Assembly (NCBI GenBank): GCA_018881555.1
Contig: JACAXG010000124.1
Location: 1,860,001-1,924,000, forward strand
Direction: 5' to 3'
DNA: 64,000 nt
Source: Amblyornis subalaris
Taxonomy: Eukaryota; Chordata; Aves; Passeriformes; Ptilonorhynchidae
The notes under the pieces are model-generated. The model did no database searches. It had not been told where the DNA came from and was given only the letters and a program-made list of their open reading frames with translations. Positions within the stretch are counted from its first letter, which is position 1. Every line of letters starts with the position of its first letter. The position numbers were made by a program, and so were the translations under genes. Of the stretch, positions 54,601 to 64,000 are shown in pieces.

Positions 54601-57600
54601 GGATCTCCTTCCTGTCAATTGTTTTTGGTGTTTATAACACTATTGAAAAGAATTGTTCTTTGAGACCAAGTTGTTTATACACTTCTTTTATATAATGCTA
54701 AACTCAGATTAAGGAAGAAAAAAGAAATCTGAGAGGATGAGCATGATTACCCATCAGTGAAGAAGAGAAGGATATATTCCTTTACACTAATTCTGAATTT
54801 ATGCATCTTTGCTACATTTATCTGTCTTGAATCTCGAAACAAGGAAAAGCTAGTGCCTCCTTTTATCTCTTGTAAGAAAGATGCCTTTTTTATTGTCAAG
54901 AGGAGATATTTTGAGCTGTCTTGTTGTGTAGTAAGTTTCTCTTAAGACAGTTTAGATTAATTCCTAGCCCAAAGGAGCCTGTGACTCTTTTATCTGTGTA
55001 CATTGCATTTTAGTTGTTTACATTGCTATGGTAGTTCAAAAATGCCAATTGTATAAATTTTATTTTGTCCATAATAATGTTTTGTAGATGCTGTTTGGTA
55101 TCCAATATTGTATGAAGTAAATAATTTACAATTTTTCAGGCAAAATTGACACAAACAGGCTTTAAGAATGAGAGTGCTTTTGTTGAGTGCCCATATACAC
55201 TCTCTACTGCTTGTATCATGTAAGCAAATTTTGATTTTCATTCAGAAAACTTGTGATAATTTATTTAAAAGTTCTATATTACAGCAGCAGTTCTTTAGAC
55301 AACAGCATTAATTCTTGGTTTGTATTCTGAGGTTTGATTCTTTGAAAGTGAAGAAGCTATGAACTGAGACAGACTTCTCACAGCTAGGGCCTTTGGCTCT
55401 GATATTATCACTTACACTGTTCTTTGGGAATTCAAACCACAGCTTTACCCTTAATGGGGGCATTAATTGGTCTGCTCATCTTGGCCACTGGCATTTTTTA
55501 ACCTTGTAGGTGCTTAGTATATTTAAAATTCTTTGCAAAATACAAATAACAGATGTCAAGTTCAGTAGTTGTTGGGTGAAAATATGCACATACAATTATG
55601 TAGGGCTCATTTACTTGTAAGGAAATTCTTGGATGTAATTTATAAGGTCTTTATCTAACAGAGGAGATCTAATTGCCATAGATTTTGCTGAAAAATAATC
55701 TTAAAGTATGTGATTTGAACCATGATATGGGAAAACCAGCAAAATATACCACAGCAAAGTTAGAGTTACATTCAAAAGCACCTTACCTTCCTTTCATTCT
55801 GCTTTTACAGTCTCTTGAGTGTTTTGGACTGCAGTTGACCTAGATGTCCATACTGCTACTTCTGCAGATTGGATATGTTGACTTTGAAATGGTGTCTTGG
55901 TGTGTGCACTTAACTAGCAGAAATAGGTGGTTTATATTTGGATGGTTTGCATTTACTTACATGCTGAAGTTTTCAAAAATTAAAAAATTCCTTATTTTTC
56001 TGGTCTTGTTCTCTTGTACATGCACAAAAAGAGAAATTTCCCCTCCATTTGAAGTATATAAGGTAGTCTGAATTATTATTAATGAGGCACAAGCTGTGAA
56101 GGTTATATAATGTACTGATGACATTTAGCTCTTTTATGTAGTTCCAGTGAAAGTTCAATAGTGTAAGTCAGGAGGTTTAAATAAGAATTGTCCTAATTTT
56201 AATCAATGAAAATTCAAATCAACTTTTGTTGTGAAGAGGAACCAGCTGAAAGAAACAATGAGGTTTTGTATGAGAGACCTGTTTTTGATAACATATAGTT
56301 TAGGAATTTTGTTAAACATAAGCCTTAATTTGTTAGCCCTCAGGAAATTTTGCAAGCCATATTTTTTCCTAGACATTGTGGGAGTGAAGACAGTTAATGA
56401 ATGTTCTTTTCTACTGCTGTGCCTTTTATTATTCTTTGAGTGAGCTGATTATTGATCTTCAATTAACTGATTGGGCATGCAGCCTAATTATATTTAAATT
56501 TAGTAATATGTGTGTGTTTCTAGAGCATGAGTATAGGTACTTTTTGAAGTTGTATCATAAATTAAGTATCAAATTATGTAATTTTTCATCTTCCAATTAA
56601 AAAAATAATTTATCACTCATTTGCTGTCTTATATGCTTGAAAGTGCACCTGGTGTCTGAAAAGTAGTTACAGAAACATTCAATTTTTCCCCCTCAACTAC
56701 CTAAAATACTCTTAATTATTGTTGAGCGTATTTTATTGAATCACATGTAGTTTGCATATATTCTTTCGCGGAAGATTGACTGTGGGAACCATCAAAACTA
56801 GCATGTGCCCTGGAGGTAGGTGGGTTTCTCAATAGCTAGAAAAATGGTGACATGCCAGAAAACTTCTTGAAAACTTGGCTAGATCATTTGGATTTGTTTT
56901 ATCAGGTTATAACAGTGCAAGCTGTGCAGTGTTAGTCCTCTCAAGACTATCAGGTAGTTTATTTAGATTTCTCAGTACTTGCCAAGTCTTTAGGAGTTTA
57001 ATTGGGCTGTGGCTCACTGCTGGTCTCATTACCATACTGATAGACACAGGGAGGGGAGCAGAACCTGAATAAAGCAGAATAAAATTGAGCTGTGAAGATG
57101 TCTTTATTGCACCTAAAGCTTCAGTGTATATTATGTGTTCGAATTAATAAAATGCAATGTTCAGTATTTATATCTTTAGAGATGCAGGAAGTGTGGAACT
57201 GTGACAACCTTGATATTGTGCATGAATAGGTTTAATTTTAAAGAATTCCAACTAATCATCTCCTAATGTGGATTTACAAGTTCTACCATATATAAAGAAA
57301 TCCTAAATGCCTAAAAAAAGATTTAAATTTATATTCTATTGACAGGTTGCATGAAAGTTAGATGCTCACATTCAGCTTGAATTCAGCTAAGACTTTTGTT
57401 GAATGTCTGACTGGGAGGGAGAAATAACTTCAACTGTAAAACAGTTGAAAGCGAAATGTTGGCATTTCATTATGAATTATCTAGATACTTTAGATTGTTG
57501 GGTAGGTAGGAATCTAGAATGTGAAGCAAATGCAATTGCCATTCGTGTGAATAACTGTTAGTATCAAAGCTCACAGGGATGCTTCTCCAGCAGATCATGT

Positions 57601-60600
57601 CTGTTTTGTGTTGGATACAGAAGGCCTGTTTGGTCTTAAGAACTTTTTAATCAGAAAAAAACCTCTAAATAAAATAGGAATATTTCACAATATACCATGC
57701 AATTTATACCATAGCTAAGCATAGCAATTTTGACTGAAACACTATAAGAGTTGATCAGTTTTCTCTAGATTTGAAAGTCTTTAATTATGCAGTTCTTTAC
57801 TGTGACCTGGCAGTGTAAAACTGGTTTATAGAGCTGTCTTTTTATTAACATTTTCACCAAATGCAGCGAAGTAATAATCACACAATGTAGAACTAAAGCT
57901 TGGTTTCCATATAGGTTTTTGTTTGGAAAAACAGGAAAAAAAAGACAAAACCCTTTAGAAGTGAAATGTTTGAGGGGAATTAAAATTACTTTCAATTACA
58001 TATTTTCCAAACTGATAATATAATGCTATACATTTATATGGTGATGTATTGGAAGTCCCAGGCACTACTTCAGGATATTTTGTTAATTAATATTCCAGTT
58101 CTGTGGGGTTTAGGAAGATTATGTTTGAAATTAATTCAGTTTTACGTTTTCAAAGGTTGGAGGTTTTTTATTACTCTTTTTGTGTGTGTTGTAACACAAA
58201 TAGTTATTTTTGGAAGGGGGGAAGGAAAAGCTCTCCTTTTGTGAGCGCCTTTTCCCAGGAGTGTCAGTACACAAGGTCCCAAAGAATTGTCTGAGGCTTT
58301 ACAGAGCAGAAGGTAACAATTGCTCCATTGATTCTCAAAAGGCACAGAAGTCTGTAGGCAGGACCCCCATTATGATCTGTGATGCCTTTTTACTGGGNCA
58401 TTTGTTAAAGATTACCAATCTTGATAATACTGAATTTCAAAAGCTAACTCTTTAAACTAGAAGAATAGGAGAAAGCGGTAACAATAGCTCAGTGACTATG
58501 GTCTTATATTGTGCTTGCTTTTGTAACCCATACATCAAAAGAAAGTTTCCTCCAGAAGGGATGCTTTTGGGTGCACTGTAGCTGAATTGTATATTATGTT
58601 TCAGCTTCAGGTTACAAAAACAATCATGTTATAAAGTACAGTCAGCTGCAGGATGCAAAATCTACCTCCTAGAAGGCTCCTGAATTTTTGTCGAGCCCTA
58701 TCCTAAACATTTTATAATTAGAAACAGTGCTTTCCATTTTTCCTGTGCTGAGAAATTAATTGTCATTTGCTTAATTAGCTACCAAAATGTCAAGATTTCA
58801 AACTGGAAAAAGAGAAATAGAGACAAAGCTAACTGCAGTTATATCGTAACAGTAGGTAAAGCACTACTGGATTCGTTTGCTTTTTTCCCATTTCCTTAGA
58901 ATATCATGCTTTTTTTTTTTTTCCAGCTGATTCAACTCATCAAACAATATTGATCATCTGTTGCTATTTTTTTTGTTCTTATAAAATCAGAATATGAATC
59001 CCCCACTTCCGCCACCACCTCTCTTGTCTGCTGCAATCATTGCATCGGCTGCTTCTGGACCTCAGTCTACAAGTGTCGTACAAAGGTCTGCATCAGGATC
59101 AAGTGACCAAGTGGCACATTTACGACCACAAACTCGTCCAAGTGTGTAAGTAAAACTGAAACTTTTCTTCAGTCAGAAAAATGAAACAAGATGGCTAACT
59201 TCACCTGGAGCACGCCAGCTGGCTGTGTTCTGTGGGAATTGCCAGAAAGCCAAGCATACAACTCAGAACAAAAGCATACATAAAAGCGGTGTCCCCAAAC
59301 AGCCTCTGTACTGAGTGTTGTTTATGTCTTAGAGAAATATAATCAGCTGTTGCTGTGAATAGAAAGGACTCACTTCAAAAATATAAAGTATTTATCATGC
59401 AGAAGATGAATGAATCCTCACGTTAGCACTGAATACTGTATAACTCAAAAGTGTCAATTCACTAGAGTGAATTTATTCGATATTTACCATTATGTATGGT
59501 ATGAAAAGGCTATTCTCATATGAAATAACTTATGCCAAAACACAGAAAGTGCTGTATTTCATTTAGACTGTTAAACATGTTACTGTCAGACTGCTTGTGT
59601 CAGTTGCAATTGAAATTTGACCAAAGATTCTACAGTGCACTTAATTAGTGGGTGGCAATTTGGAATGAAGGCAGAAAGCTGCTAGTTAGCATTATGTCTT
59701 CACACTTGTAATACAAGCAAATGTGCGTCATCCTTTTGGGTGAAAATATTTTGTATATTAACATGTGTTGCTGACAGCATCTTTCTTCTTGAAAACTTTG
59801 TGTGCAGCATGGGGAAGTAAGAACGATAAAAGCAAATATAAAATTCAGGAGATGCTGAACCATCTAATGGGACATGTTTGAATAAGGACTGGTTTTGTTC
59901 TGTGTCTTTCTTGTTATCTTCCCACCAGGTTTCCTCCCACTCCAAAAGAGCGCCCTTCTTATATAGCAGGTGCATCTGGATTTGGGCTGTTTTTTTGGTG
60001 TCAGGCATTGTAACAGTCCTTCTTATGGATTATTATGCCTAGTGCAGTTAATCAAGTTCCCATCTCATTTACTCCCATCCTCCATCTTCAAAGGGCTGTT
60101 CTATGTGAGGATACTAATGAAATTTGGAATAAATTAACTAAAAGGGAAGTTAATGAACATCAATTAAAGCACATCAGTTGCTTTCCCATAGAGCTTCAGT
60201 GTGTGGCTTTGTAGATCACCCCTAAATCATGTACCAGTAAAGCCTTCTGCTGCCAGTGTACCATATGTTGCCTTTAAAGCGTATTTTTTGCTTGCTTTGG
60301 GTATCTATATTGCCTTTAAAGGATTTTTGTAGATGTTGCAAAGTTTCTTGGGGGGACAGCAAGGAATAAAAATGGAATGCAAAAAGGAGAAGCATGCAGT
60401 TAATGCTATTGTTACTGTGCACAAGAGACAATTTTGATGAAAGAGTGTTTTGTAAAGCCACTTTTTTGCCCTTGGGGTTGCAAGGGGAGTGGGAAAGACC
60501 TGCATTGCAAGTAACTGTGGATCCTCTTTCAAAAAAAGAAGGGATAGTCCACTTGTCTACTTAATTGGCTGCCTCTTGTGAAAGGTATATTTTAGAGAAA

Positions 60601-62097
60601 ACGAGATTTATTAGAATGCTATTTTCCAGAGGCCTGAGTCAATAATTATATATATGGTTTGAACATTTTTCTTATTTTTTTCTTTCAAATGTGGCAGAAA
60701 ATAGAANACTGTGGTGGTTAAAACAGTATCACTTTCTAATAAAAGAGAACTGTGCAATACTATTTGAAGACTTACCTAGGAACATTCCAAGATGCAACTG
60801 CAGGAGCTTCAGCTTTTTTGAGACATTTTTTTTCCCTAAGAATTTTTTTTTAAAAAGAAAAAATGCAAGTATTTCTGAACTCTCAATATAATTTCAAATG
60901 CACTGTATTATGCTTTAGTGTTGCTTAGAAAACAAAAAAGGAAATAAACTTTACAAGTGCGTTAACTGCTAACTGCCTTACCCATAGACTTCAATTCCTA
61001 GTAACATATCTTTTTCTTTTGCACTGAAGTTTGGCACAGGAGAGTCCAGTTTTGCCGTTTGAAACATAGTTCTGATACTGATCTTTCACTCCAACTAACA
61101 GAACTTCTCCATTTTCCCCAACCCTCCAAATCAAAAAGAAGTTGTTGTGTCACAAAGTGTAAGAGATATGAGAAGCAGGTGTAGGGAGAGAGAAGTGGGA
61201 GATGCTGGGATGTGTAGTTGATAAACACCTACTTAATTAAGATCACTAACTTTATTAAGAAAATGGACAGTCCTGTTACAAGTATTTTGCATTCCATTAA
61301 CGTGCAGTTCAGAGGATATTAATTGTCATTGCTTCCCTTTATATTACTATAACTTCTGTTTTAATATTATATGATGGATCAACACATAGCCATTTCTACC
61401 ATGCCTTCTCATGTCTGACTGAACTCTCTGTGCCAGGAAACACAAGTGATGTTTTCAATTGTTTTAGCTTTATCAATTGCCTCTCTTTTCCTGTCTTTTA
61501 GGTATATTGCTATATACCCCTACACTCCTCGAAAAGAAGATGAACTGGAACTGCGGAAGGGAGAAATGTTCCTAGTGTTTGAACGCTGCCAAGATGGCTG
61601 GTTCAAAGGAACTTCCATGCATACAAGCAAGATTGGTGTTTTTCCTGGAAATTATGTGGCTCCGGTTACAAGGTATAGTATTACACAAGTGTCTAAATAG
61701 TTTAGCTAGTTTCAAATCCAAAATTACTCTCTTCTTGTATTTGGTGCTAGAATTGGATAATAGAAGACCTGCGGGGTTTAGTAACTAGCTAATTTTTTTT
61801 CTGTTGTTTTTTATTGTTCTGCTTTTAATTTTGGCAGGACGGTGACAAGTGCATCACAAACAAAAGTTCCCACGTCTACTGCTGGCCAAACAGGACGAGT
61901 GGTAACTATGGTCAGCCCTTCCACTGCTAGTGGAACATCCCAGAAGCTCCAGGGGAATGGTGTGGCAGCGAACTCCAGCACAGTACCCACAGCTGTGGTT
62001 TCTGCAGCACATATCCAAACCAGTCCGCAAACCAAGGTCCTTATGCATGTGACAGGACAAATGACAGTCAACCAGGCTCGAAATGCAGTTAGAACAG
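42356..62097 (+). CDS. SH3RF1: SH3RF1 (POSH) E3 ligase/JNK scaffold, seven internal exons, partial
   Basis: Join of 42356-42631, 43371-43466, 49812-50114, 50963-51073, 58991-59145, 61502-61672 and 61838-62097. It gives 457 codons plus one base with no stop, each junction keeping frame. The product is a RING E3 ubiquitin ligase and scaffold that binds active Rac and assembles MLK-MKK-JNK modules; it acts in the cytoplasm and at the trans-Golgi (family knowledge). Visible here are SH3 domains 1-3, the basic KKRHSF segment in the Rac-binding linker, and a PPLPPPP motif. The RING domain and fourth SH3 lie outside the window, out of a family length near 890 residues. Wording in SH3-1 ([19 protein letters not shown]) and the [12 protein letters not shown] linker fit SH3RF1 better than the paralogues SH3RF3 or SH3RF2. 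No coding damage is seen. Confidence 0.95.
42632..43370 (+). other. SH3RF1: SH3RF1 intron, 739 bp
   Basis: GT (42632) to AG (43369-43370). It interrupts SH3 domain 2. No repeat recognised; one N near 42815. Confidence 0.93.
43371..43466 (+). CDS. SH3RF1: SH3RF1 exon: second half of SH3 domain 2
   Basis: 96 nt, 32 codons, phase 0 at both ends, bounded by TTCACACAG and a consensus GTGAGT donor. The peptide [18 protein letters not shown]... completes SH3-2. It has the ligand-groove tryptophan at residue 14 (DENW), and [10 protein letters not shown] with the conserved proline (27) and tyrosine (30) that close the domain. The paralogue SH3RF3 is nearly identical in this segment, so assignment rests on the neighbouring exons. 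Skipping this exon would keep the frame but remove half the domain. Confidence 0.96.
44126..44182. repeat. 26-bp direct repeat, 31-bp period
   Basis: The copies at 44126-44151 and 44157-44182 are identical (GGAATAGTGTTTGTCCTTTT...), separated by GGACA. Confidence 0.95.
46096..46121. repeat. Perfect inverted repeat, 10-bp stem
   Basis: ATTGTACCCA, six-base loop TATTTG, then TGGGTACAAT. The match stops at both flanks. Function unknown. Confidence 0.9.
47749..48066 (+). mobile_element. CR1 LINE 3' end (plus orientation)
   Basis: Starts near TTACAAGAAAGATGGAGAGG and carries the CR1 tail blocks GTAGTGACAGGACAAGGGGG, GTGAGGCACTGGAACAGATT... (with a doubled GTGAGGGTG), CATCCCTGGAAGTGTTCAAG and CAACCTGGTTTAGTGG. 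It ends ATTCTATGATTCTATGATTC, the diagnostic short terminal repeat. The tail is better preserved than in the copy at 13364, suggesting a younger insertion. It is heavily 5'-truncated and non-coding. Confidence 0.96.
48380..48457. repeat. Compound TATC / ATAC / TCTG microsatellite
   Basis: Interleaved CTATAT, ATACAT and TATC units give way to (TGTC)n at about 48437-48457. Confidence 0.93.
49812..50114 (+). CDS. SH3RF1: SH3RF1 exon: basic/serine-rich linker, Rac-binding region
   Basis: 303 nt, 101 codons, phase 0 at both ends; acceptor TTTTTTGTAG, donor CAG/GTAATT. The peptide starts [13 protein letters not shown] and has no folded domain. It is rich in Ser, Thr, Lys and Asn. Residues 41-50 ([10 protein letters not shown]) include the serine at codon 49956-49958, which by position should match the serine in human POSH (Ser304) reported as an AKT target within the Rac-binding region; that match is from family knowledge, not an alignment run here. 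The later [20 protein letters not shown] stretch also resembles the family closely. The first 40 residues ([20 protein letters not shown]) look the most freely varying part. Confidence 0.95.
50115..50962 (+). other. SH3RF1: SH3RF1 intron, 848 bp
   Basis: GTAATT donor to TCTCTCTCACAG acceptor. AT-rich; nothing else recognised. Confidence 0.92.
50963..51073 (+). CDS. SH3RF1: SH3RF1 exon: VTPPPSSPV linker segment
   Basis: 111 nt, 37 codons, phase 0 at both ends; acceptor CTCTCTCACAG, donor GGT/GTAAGT (strong). The peptide begins [18 protein letters not shown] and ends TYQAALG. It continues the disordered linker between SH3-2 and SH3-3, overlapping the Rac-binding part of the family protein. The short PPPSSP segment is a possible SH3 or proline-directed kinase site (inference). 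Local G+C is above the introns, as expected for coding sequence. Confidence 0.94.
51074..58990 (+). other. SH3RF1: SH3RF1 intron, 7.9 kb
   Basis: GTAAGT donor to an ATAAAATCAG acceptor. It contains a long CR1 copy (52807-53432). The acceptor is weak next to a stronger-looking poly-T/CCAG site 65 bp upstream (58924-58925). No exon recognised between. Confidence 0.9.
52807..53432 (-). mobile_element. CR1 LINE 3' portion (minus orientation), about 630 bp
   Basis: The + strand reads as the reverse complement of CR1: GGTCATCTAGTCTAACCCC, GAATATCTCCAAGGATGGAG, CTCTGGGCAACCTGTGCCAG, GTGAAAAACACTTTCCTCAT, TACTCTAGGTTTGGCCTCAT, and a GTGTCCACCAGAAAGGACCC end. It is the longest CR1 piece in the window. 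Overlapping open frames (52828-53067 on +, 52856-53146 on -) are shadows within the element. No intact reverse transcriptase is present. The terminal ATTCTATG repeat is not seen on its 52807 side, so the copy is diverged or of another subfamily than the two plus-strand copies. Confidence 0.95.
58991..59145 (+). CDS. SH3RF1: SH3RF1 exon: proline-rich PPLPPPP segment
   Basis: 155 nt; enters in phase 0 and leaves with two bases of a split codon. The peptide is [23 protein letters not shown]..., then a Ser/Gln-rich stretch ending [16 protein letters not shown]. The PPLPPPP run (residues 4-10) is a likely SH3 ligand. The end of the exon closely resembles the family sequence just before SH3-3, while the middle is alanine- and serine-rich and looks the least conserved. 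The start is chosen because it keeps the frame and matches the NPPLPPPP junction known for the family. The upstream AG at 58924-58925 would add 65 bases and shift the frame. Confidence 0.93.
59146..61501 (+). other. SH3RF1: SH3RF1 intron, 2.4 kb
   Basis: GTAAGT donor to CTGTCTTTTAG acceptor. No repeat or exon recognised. Confidence 0.92.
61502..61672 (+). CDS. SH3RF1: SH3RF1 exon: complete SH3 domain 3
   Basis: 171 nt: one base completing a Val codon, 56 codons, and two bases of a split Arg codon. The donor is AG/GTATAG, weaker than consensus. The whole third SH3 domain sits in this exon: [15 protein letters not shown] (ALYDY-type motif and acidic RT loop), [17 protein letters not shown] with the groove tryptophan, and IGVFPGNYV with the closing proline and tyrosine. 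In the family this domain and its flank take part in AKT2 and JNK-module interactions. One exon per domain contrasts with SH3-2, which an intron splits. Skipping it removes 171 nt and keeps the frame. Confidence 0.97.
61673..61837 (+). other. SH3RF1: SH3RF1 intron, 165 bp
   Basis: The shortest intron seen; GTATAG donor, TTTTAATTTTGGCAG acceptor. A T-rich tract covers its second half. Confidence 0.94.
61838..62097 (+). CDS. SH3RF1: SH3RF1 exon: linker after SH3 domain 3
   Basis: 260 nt: one base finishing the split Arg codon, 86 codons, and a single trailing G (phase 1 exit). The peptide [20 protein letters not shown]... is low-complexity, rich in Thr, Ser, Ala, Gln and Val. It ends in the well-conserved [16 protein letters not shown] that precedes the next family exon. 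No folded domain or catalytic residue is present. The donor is GT followed directly by a run of 13 As (62100-62112), which lacks the usual G at +5. Read-through would add a short lysine-rich tail and a stop within 50 bases. Confidence 0.95.
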
Positions 62098-64000
62098 GTA
62101 AAAAAAAAAAAACCCAAACCTGTGATGTGTGTGGTAGATAAACTGTAGAGTCTACCTTGGCAAATGGCTGGAGTGGGAGTCTGTGTAAGTATGTGCTGAG
62201 GTTTTTTTAAAGTTTTTTTTTTAATGTCATTGTTTAGAGTTGAATGTTTTCTGAAATGATGATATATCTCTCTGAGTTGTTGAATATTTTTTTTTTCTCC
62301 TCTAAGCAACTGTGTGTACGTACATACTCCCACTATTGGGAATTTATATGCAAGTACTTCAGGTTGAATTTTTCTTCTTTTTGTTGTTCCAGCAGTATCT
62401 GGGATGGGGACATTCTTTGAGCTTCCCCGCTCATATGCAATTCATATAGTTATAAAAGTGATAAGAACATCTGAGTCATAGCTTATTTTTTGTGTGTTAA
62501 CTGCATAAGAGCTACAGATTGCTCTAATTTAGCATTCACTTTCAAATTATCTTTTAACATCTTTGAATACCTTTAGTGTTCTTTCCTTCTTTTTCAGGTA
62601 TCTGGCTCAGGGTTGGTCCTTAGGCATTCCAGTTTGTTCTCTAACCTTGACTGCAACTTCTTTCAGCTTTGAGTCTGAAACACTAAGGCTATACTGGCTT
62701 CAAGGTCCATACGATCTATGTAATAAAATTCTGTATTTCTGAAAGGTATAACTCTGCATTTACTGTCTGGAGCAGGCCACATCATAGTGAAACATACCTT
62801 CTTGTTATTTAAATAACAAGATCCAAAAAGATTGAGAGTGGTGTTTTCAAGACTTCTTGTTTACCAAATCCATGCACTCCTCTGTGGATTTGCCAGGCTA
62901 GCAAAATACCACACAACTGCAACCGAATCTGTTCCAGTTGCTTCAAGGGCCTCAAAAAAAAGGAAAAAAGAAAAACTCCCATTTCAGGCTATCCCAATGT
63001 TCCCTCTTTCAGCTGTGAATTTAGGGTCTGTGATCTTTTGGCTGAGAGTCATAACAAAAGGAGTTTTTTTAATCACAGGATTCTTATTGGCAGAGCAGAA
63101 GAGAAAGCAAAAATAACTATGATCTGTTATCCTCTTAAGAAGGGTTATTTCTTATGGTTTCAAGATCCATGGATTAGCCCACTCCCTCTTCAGAGTCATG
63201 CATCTCGTATAACACCCTGTGCATGTTCAGATGTCAGCACCAGGTTTGCTTTTGAAGATAGGATATGTACATCTGTCCTTAGTTATTTTATTTCCTTAAT
63301 TGGCCCCATCTTCCTCCAGTCTGATCTTAGGCTGGAACAGGTGTGTTAGTCCTCTGTAACAACTTTATTCTTTACCTTTAAATAAAAATAACCAGATGCT
63401 GCTGGCAGCTGGTAAGAGAAACTAAGCAAAGCGTCTGTACTTTCGTGCGTCTCAGGCACAGGTGGTTTCTACTCTAAATCCTTCTTTTGAGCTGCCTAGA
63501 AGCTTGCAATTGACTGCACAAAGGAGAAAGCTCCTGTGGGCTCTAGAGGCATTTCTGTCCCTGCATCTCTGCTCTGCTGTCAAGATGAATAAGCTTTTAC
63601 ACTTCCATTCAGCTGACAAATGTGACAACATACTTCCCACCAACTTTTCAGGTCCAAAATGAAAAATTCAAANGGGCTGCACTCTCATCTCAGAGAACTT
63701 AATATTGGATGGTGCAAAGGTGTGCTGTTAGTCACAAATACAGATCTGTCCCTTGTAAGGACCTGAGAGCTGAAGCAATAATGGCTGCTTTATGTTCAAA
63801 TGTTAGAGAACTTTGTAGTTAGCGTCTGAAACATGATCCTCTTGAGCTTTCCCCAGCACATTTGCTGAGTGTTACTCTTTTGATGGGGCTTCACAGATCA
63901 ATGCAGGGCTGTTCTCCAGCTTCAGTTCAGCTCAGGGCTTCGAGGACCCTTCTTCAAATGATCTTAGTGAGACATTGCTTGACATCACCTTTGCTGAGGG
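62098..64000 (+). other. SH3RF1: SH3RF1 intron, 3' end outside window
   Basis: Begins GTA(A)n. No following exon is recognised before 64000; the next family exon (VAAHNQE-like start) is not seen in any frame. Contains T-rich runs but no recognised mobile element. One N near 63673. Confidence 0.85.

Noticed and set aside
61842..62333. Minus-strand frames (61811-62071 and 61854-62333)
   Set aside because: They lie opposite a confirmed SH3RF1 exon and have no family resemblance; they are shadows of the coding strand.

Overview
The window looks like a bird genome. It is AT-rich, intron-dominated DNA with three or four CR1 LINE tails of the avian type (two end in the ATTCTATGATTC-like 3' repeat), two retroviral LTR-like elements, and a split vertebrate gene. 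Scattered single Ns and one 11-N gap suggest a draft assembly. Crocodilians and turtles also carry CR1, so 'bird' is the best reading, not a proof.

The only gene I can support is SH3RF1 (POSH, plenty of SH3s), a RING-type E3 ubiquitin ligase and JNK-pathway scaffold, on the + strand. Seven internal coding exons lie at 42356-42631, 43371-43466, 49812-50114, 50963-51073, 58991-59145, 61502-61672 and 61838-62097. They join in one open frame (1372 nt, 457 codons plus one base) with matching phases and GT/AG boundaries throughout. They encode SH3 domains 1 and 2, the basic/serine-rich linker (Rac-binding region and the RHS site), a proline-rich segment, SH3 domain 3 and the start of the long low-complexity linker. 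The RING exon must lie upstream of position 1, and the C-terminal exons with SH3 domain 4 lie downstream of 64000.

Positions 1-42355 are one large intron, probably the one after the RING exon. It holds an LTR-like element on the minus strand (about 687-1189), CR1 tails (2440-2590 minus, 13364-13789 plus), a pentanucleotide microsatellite (24426-24598), and a well-bounded solo LTR (27401-27768) with TG/CA ends and a 6-bp target duplication. It also has a few short tandem duplications and a GC-richer patch near 39600-39860. Later introns hold two more CR1 copies (47749-48066 plus, 52807-53432 minus), a TATC/TCTG-type microsatellite and a perfect 10-bp hairpin.

I see no RNA gene, CRISPR array, operon or second protein-coding gene. 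The other open frames, up to 163 codons, have no recognisable domain or splice context. I found no convincing undescribed system. The most notable items are the solo LTR with its G-quadruplex motif, a 13-A run inside a splice donor, a competing acceptor upstream of exon 58991, and several recent exact tandem duplications.
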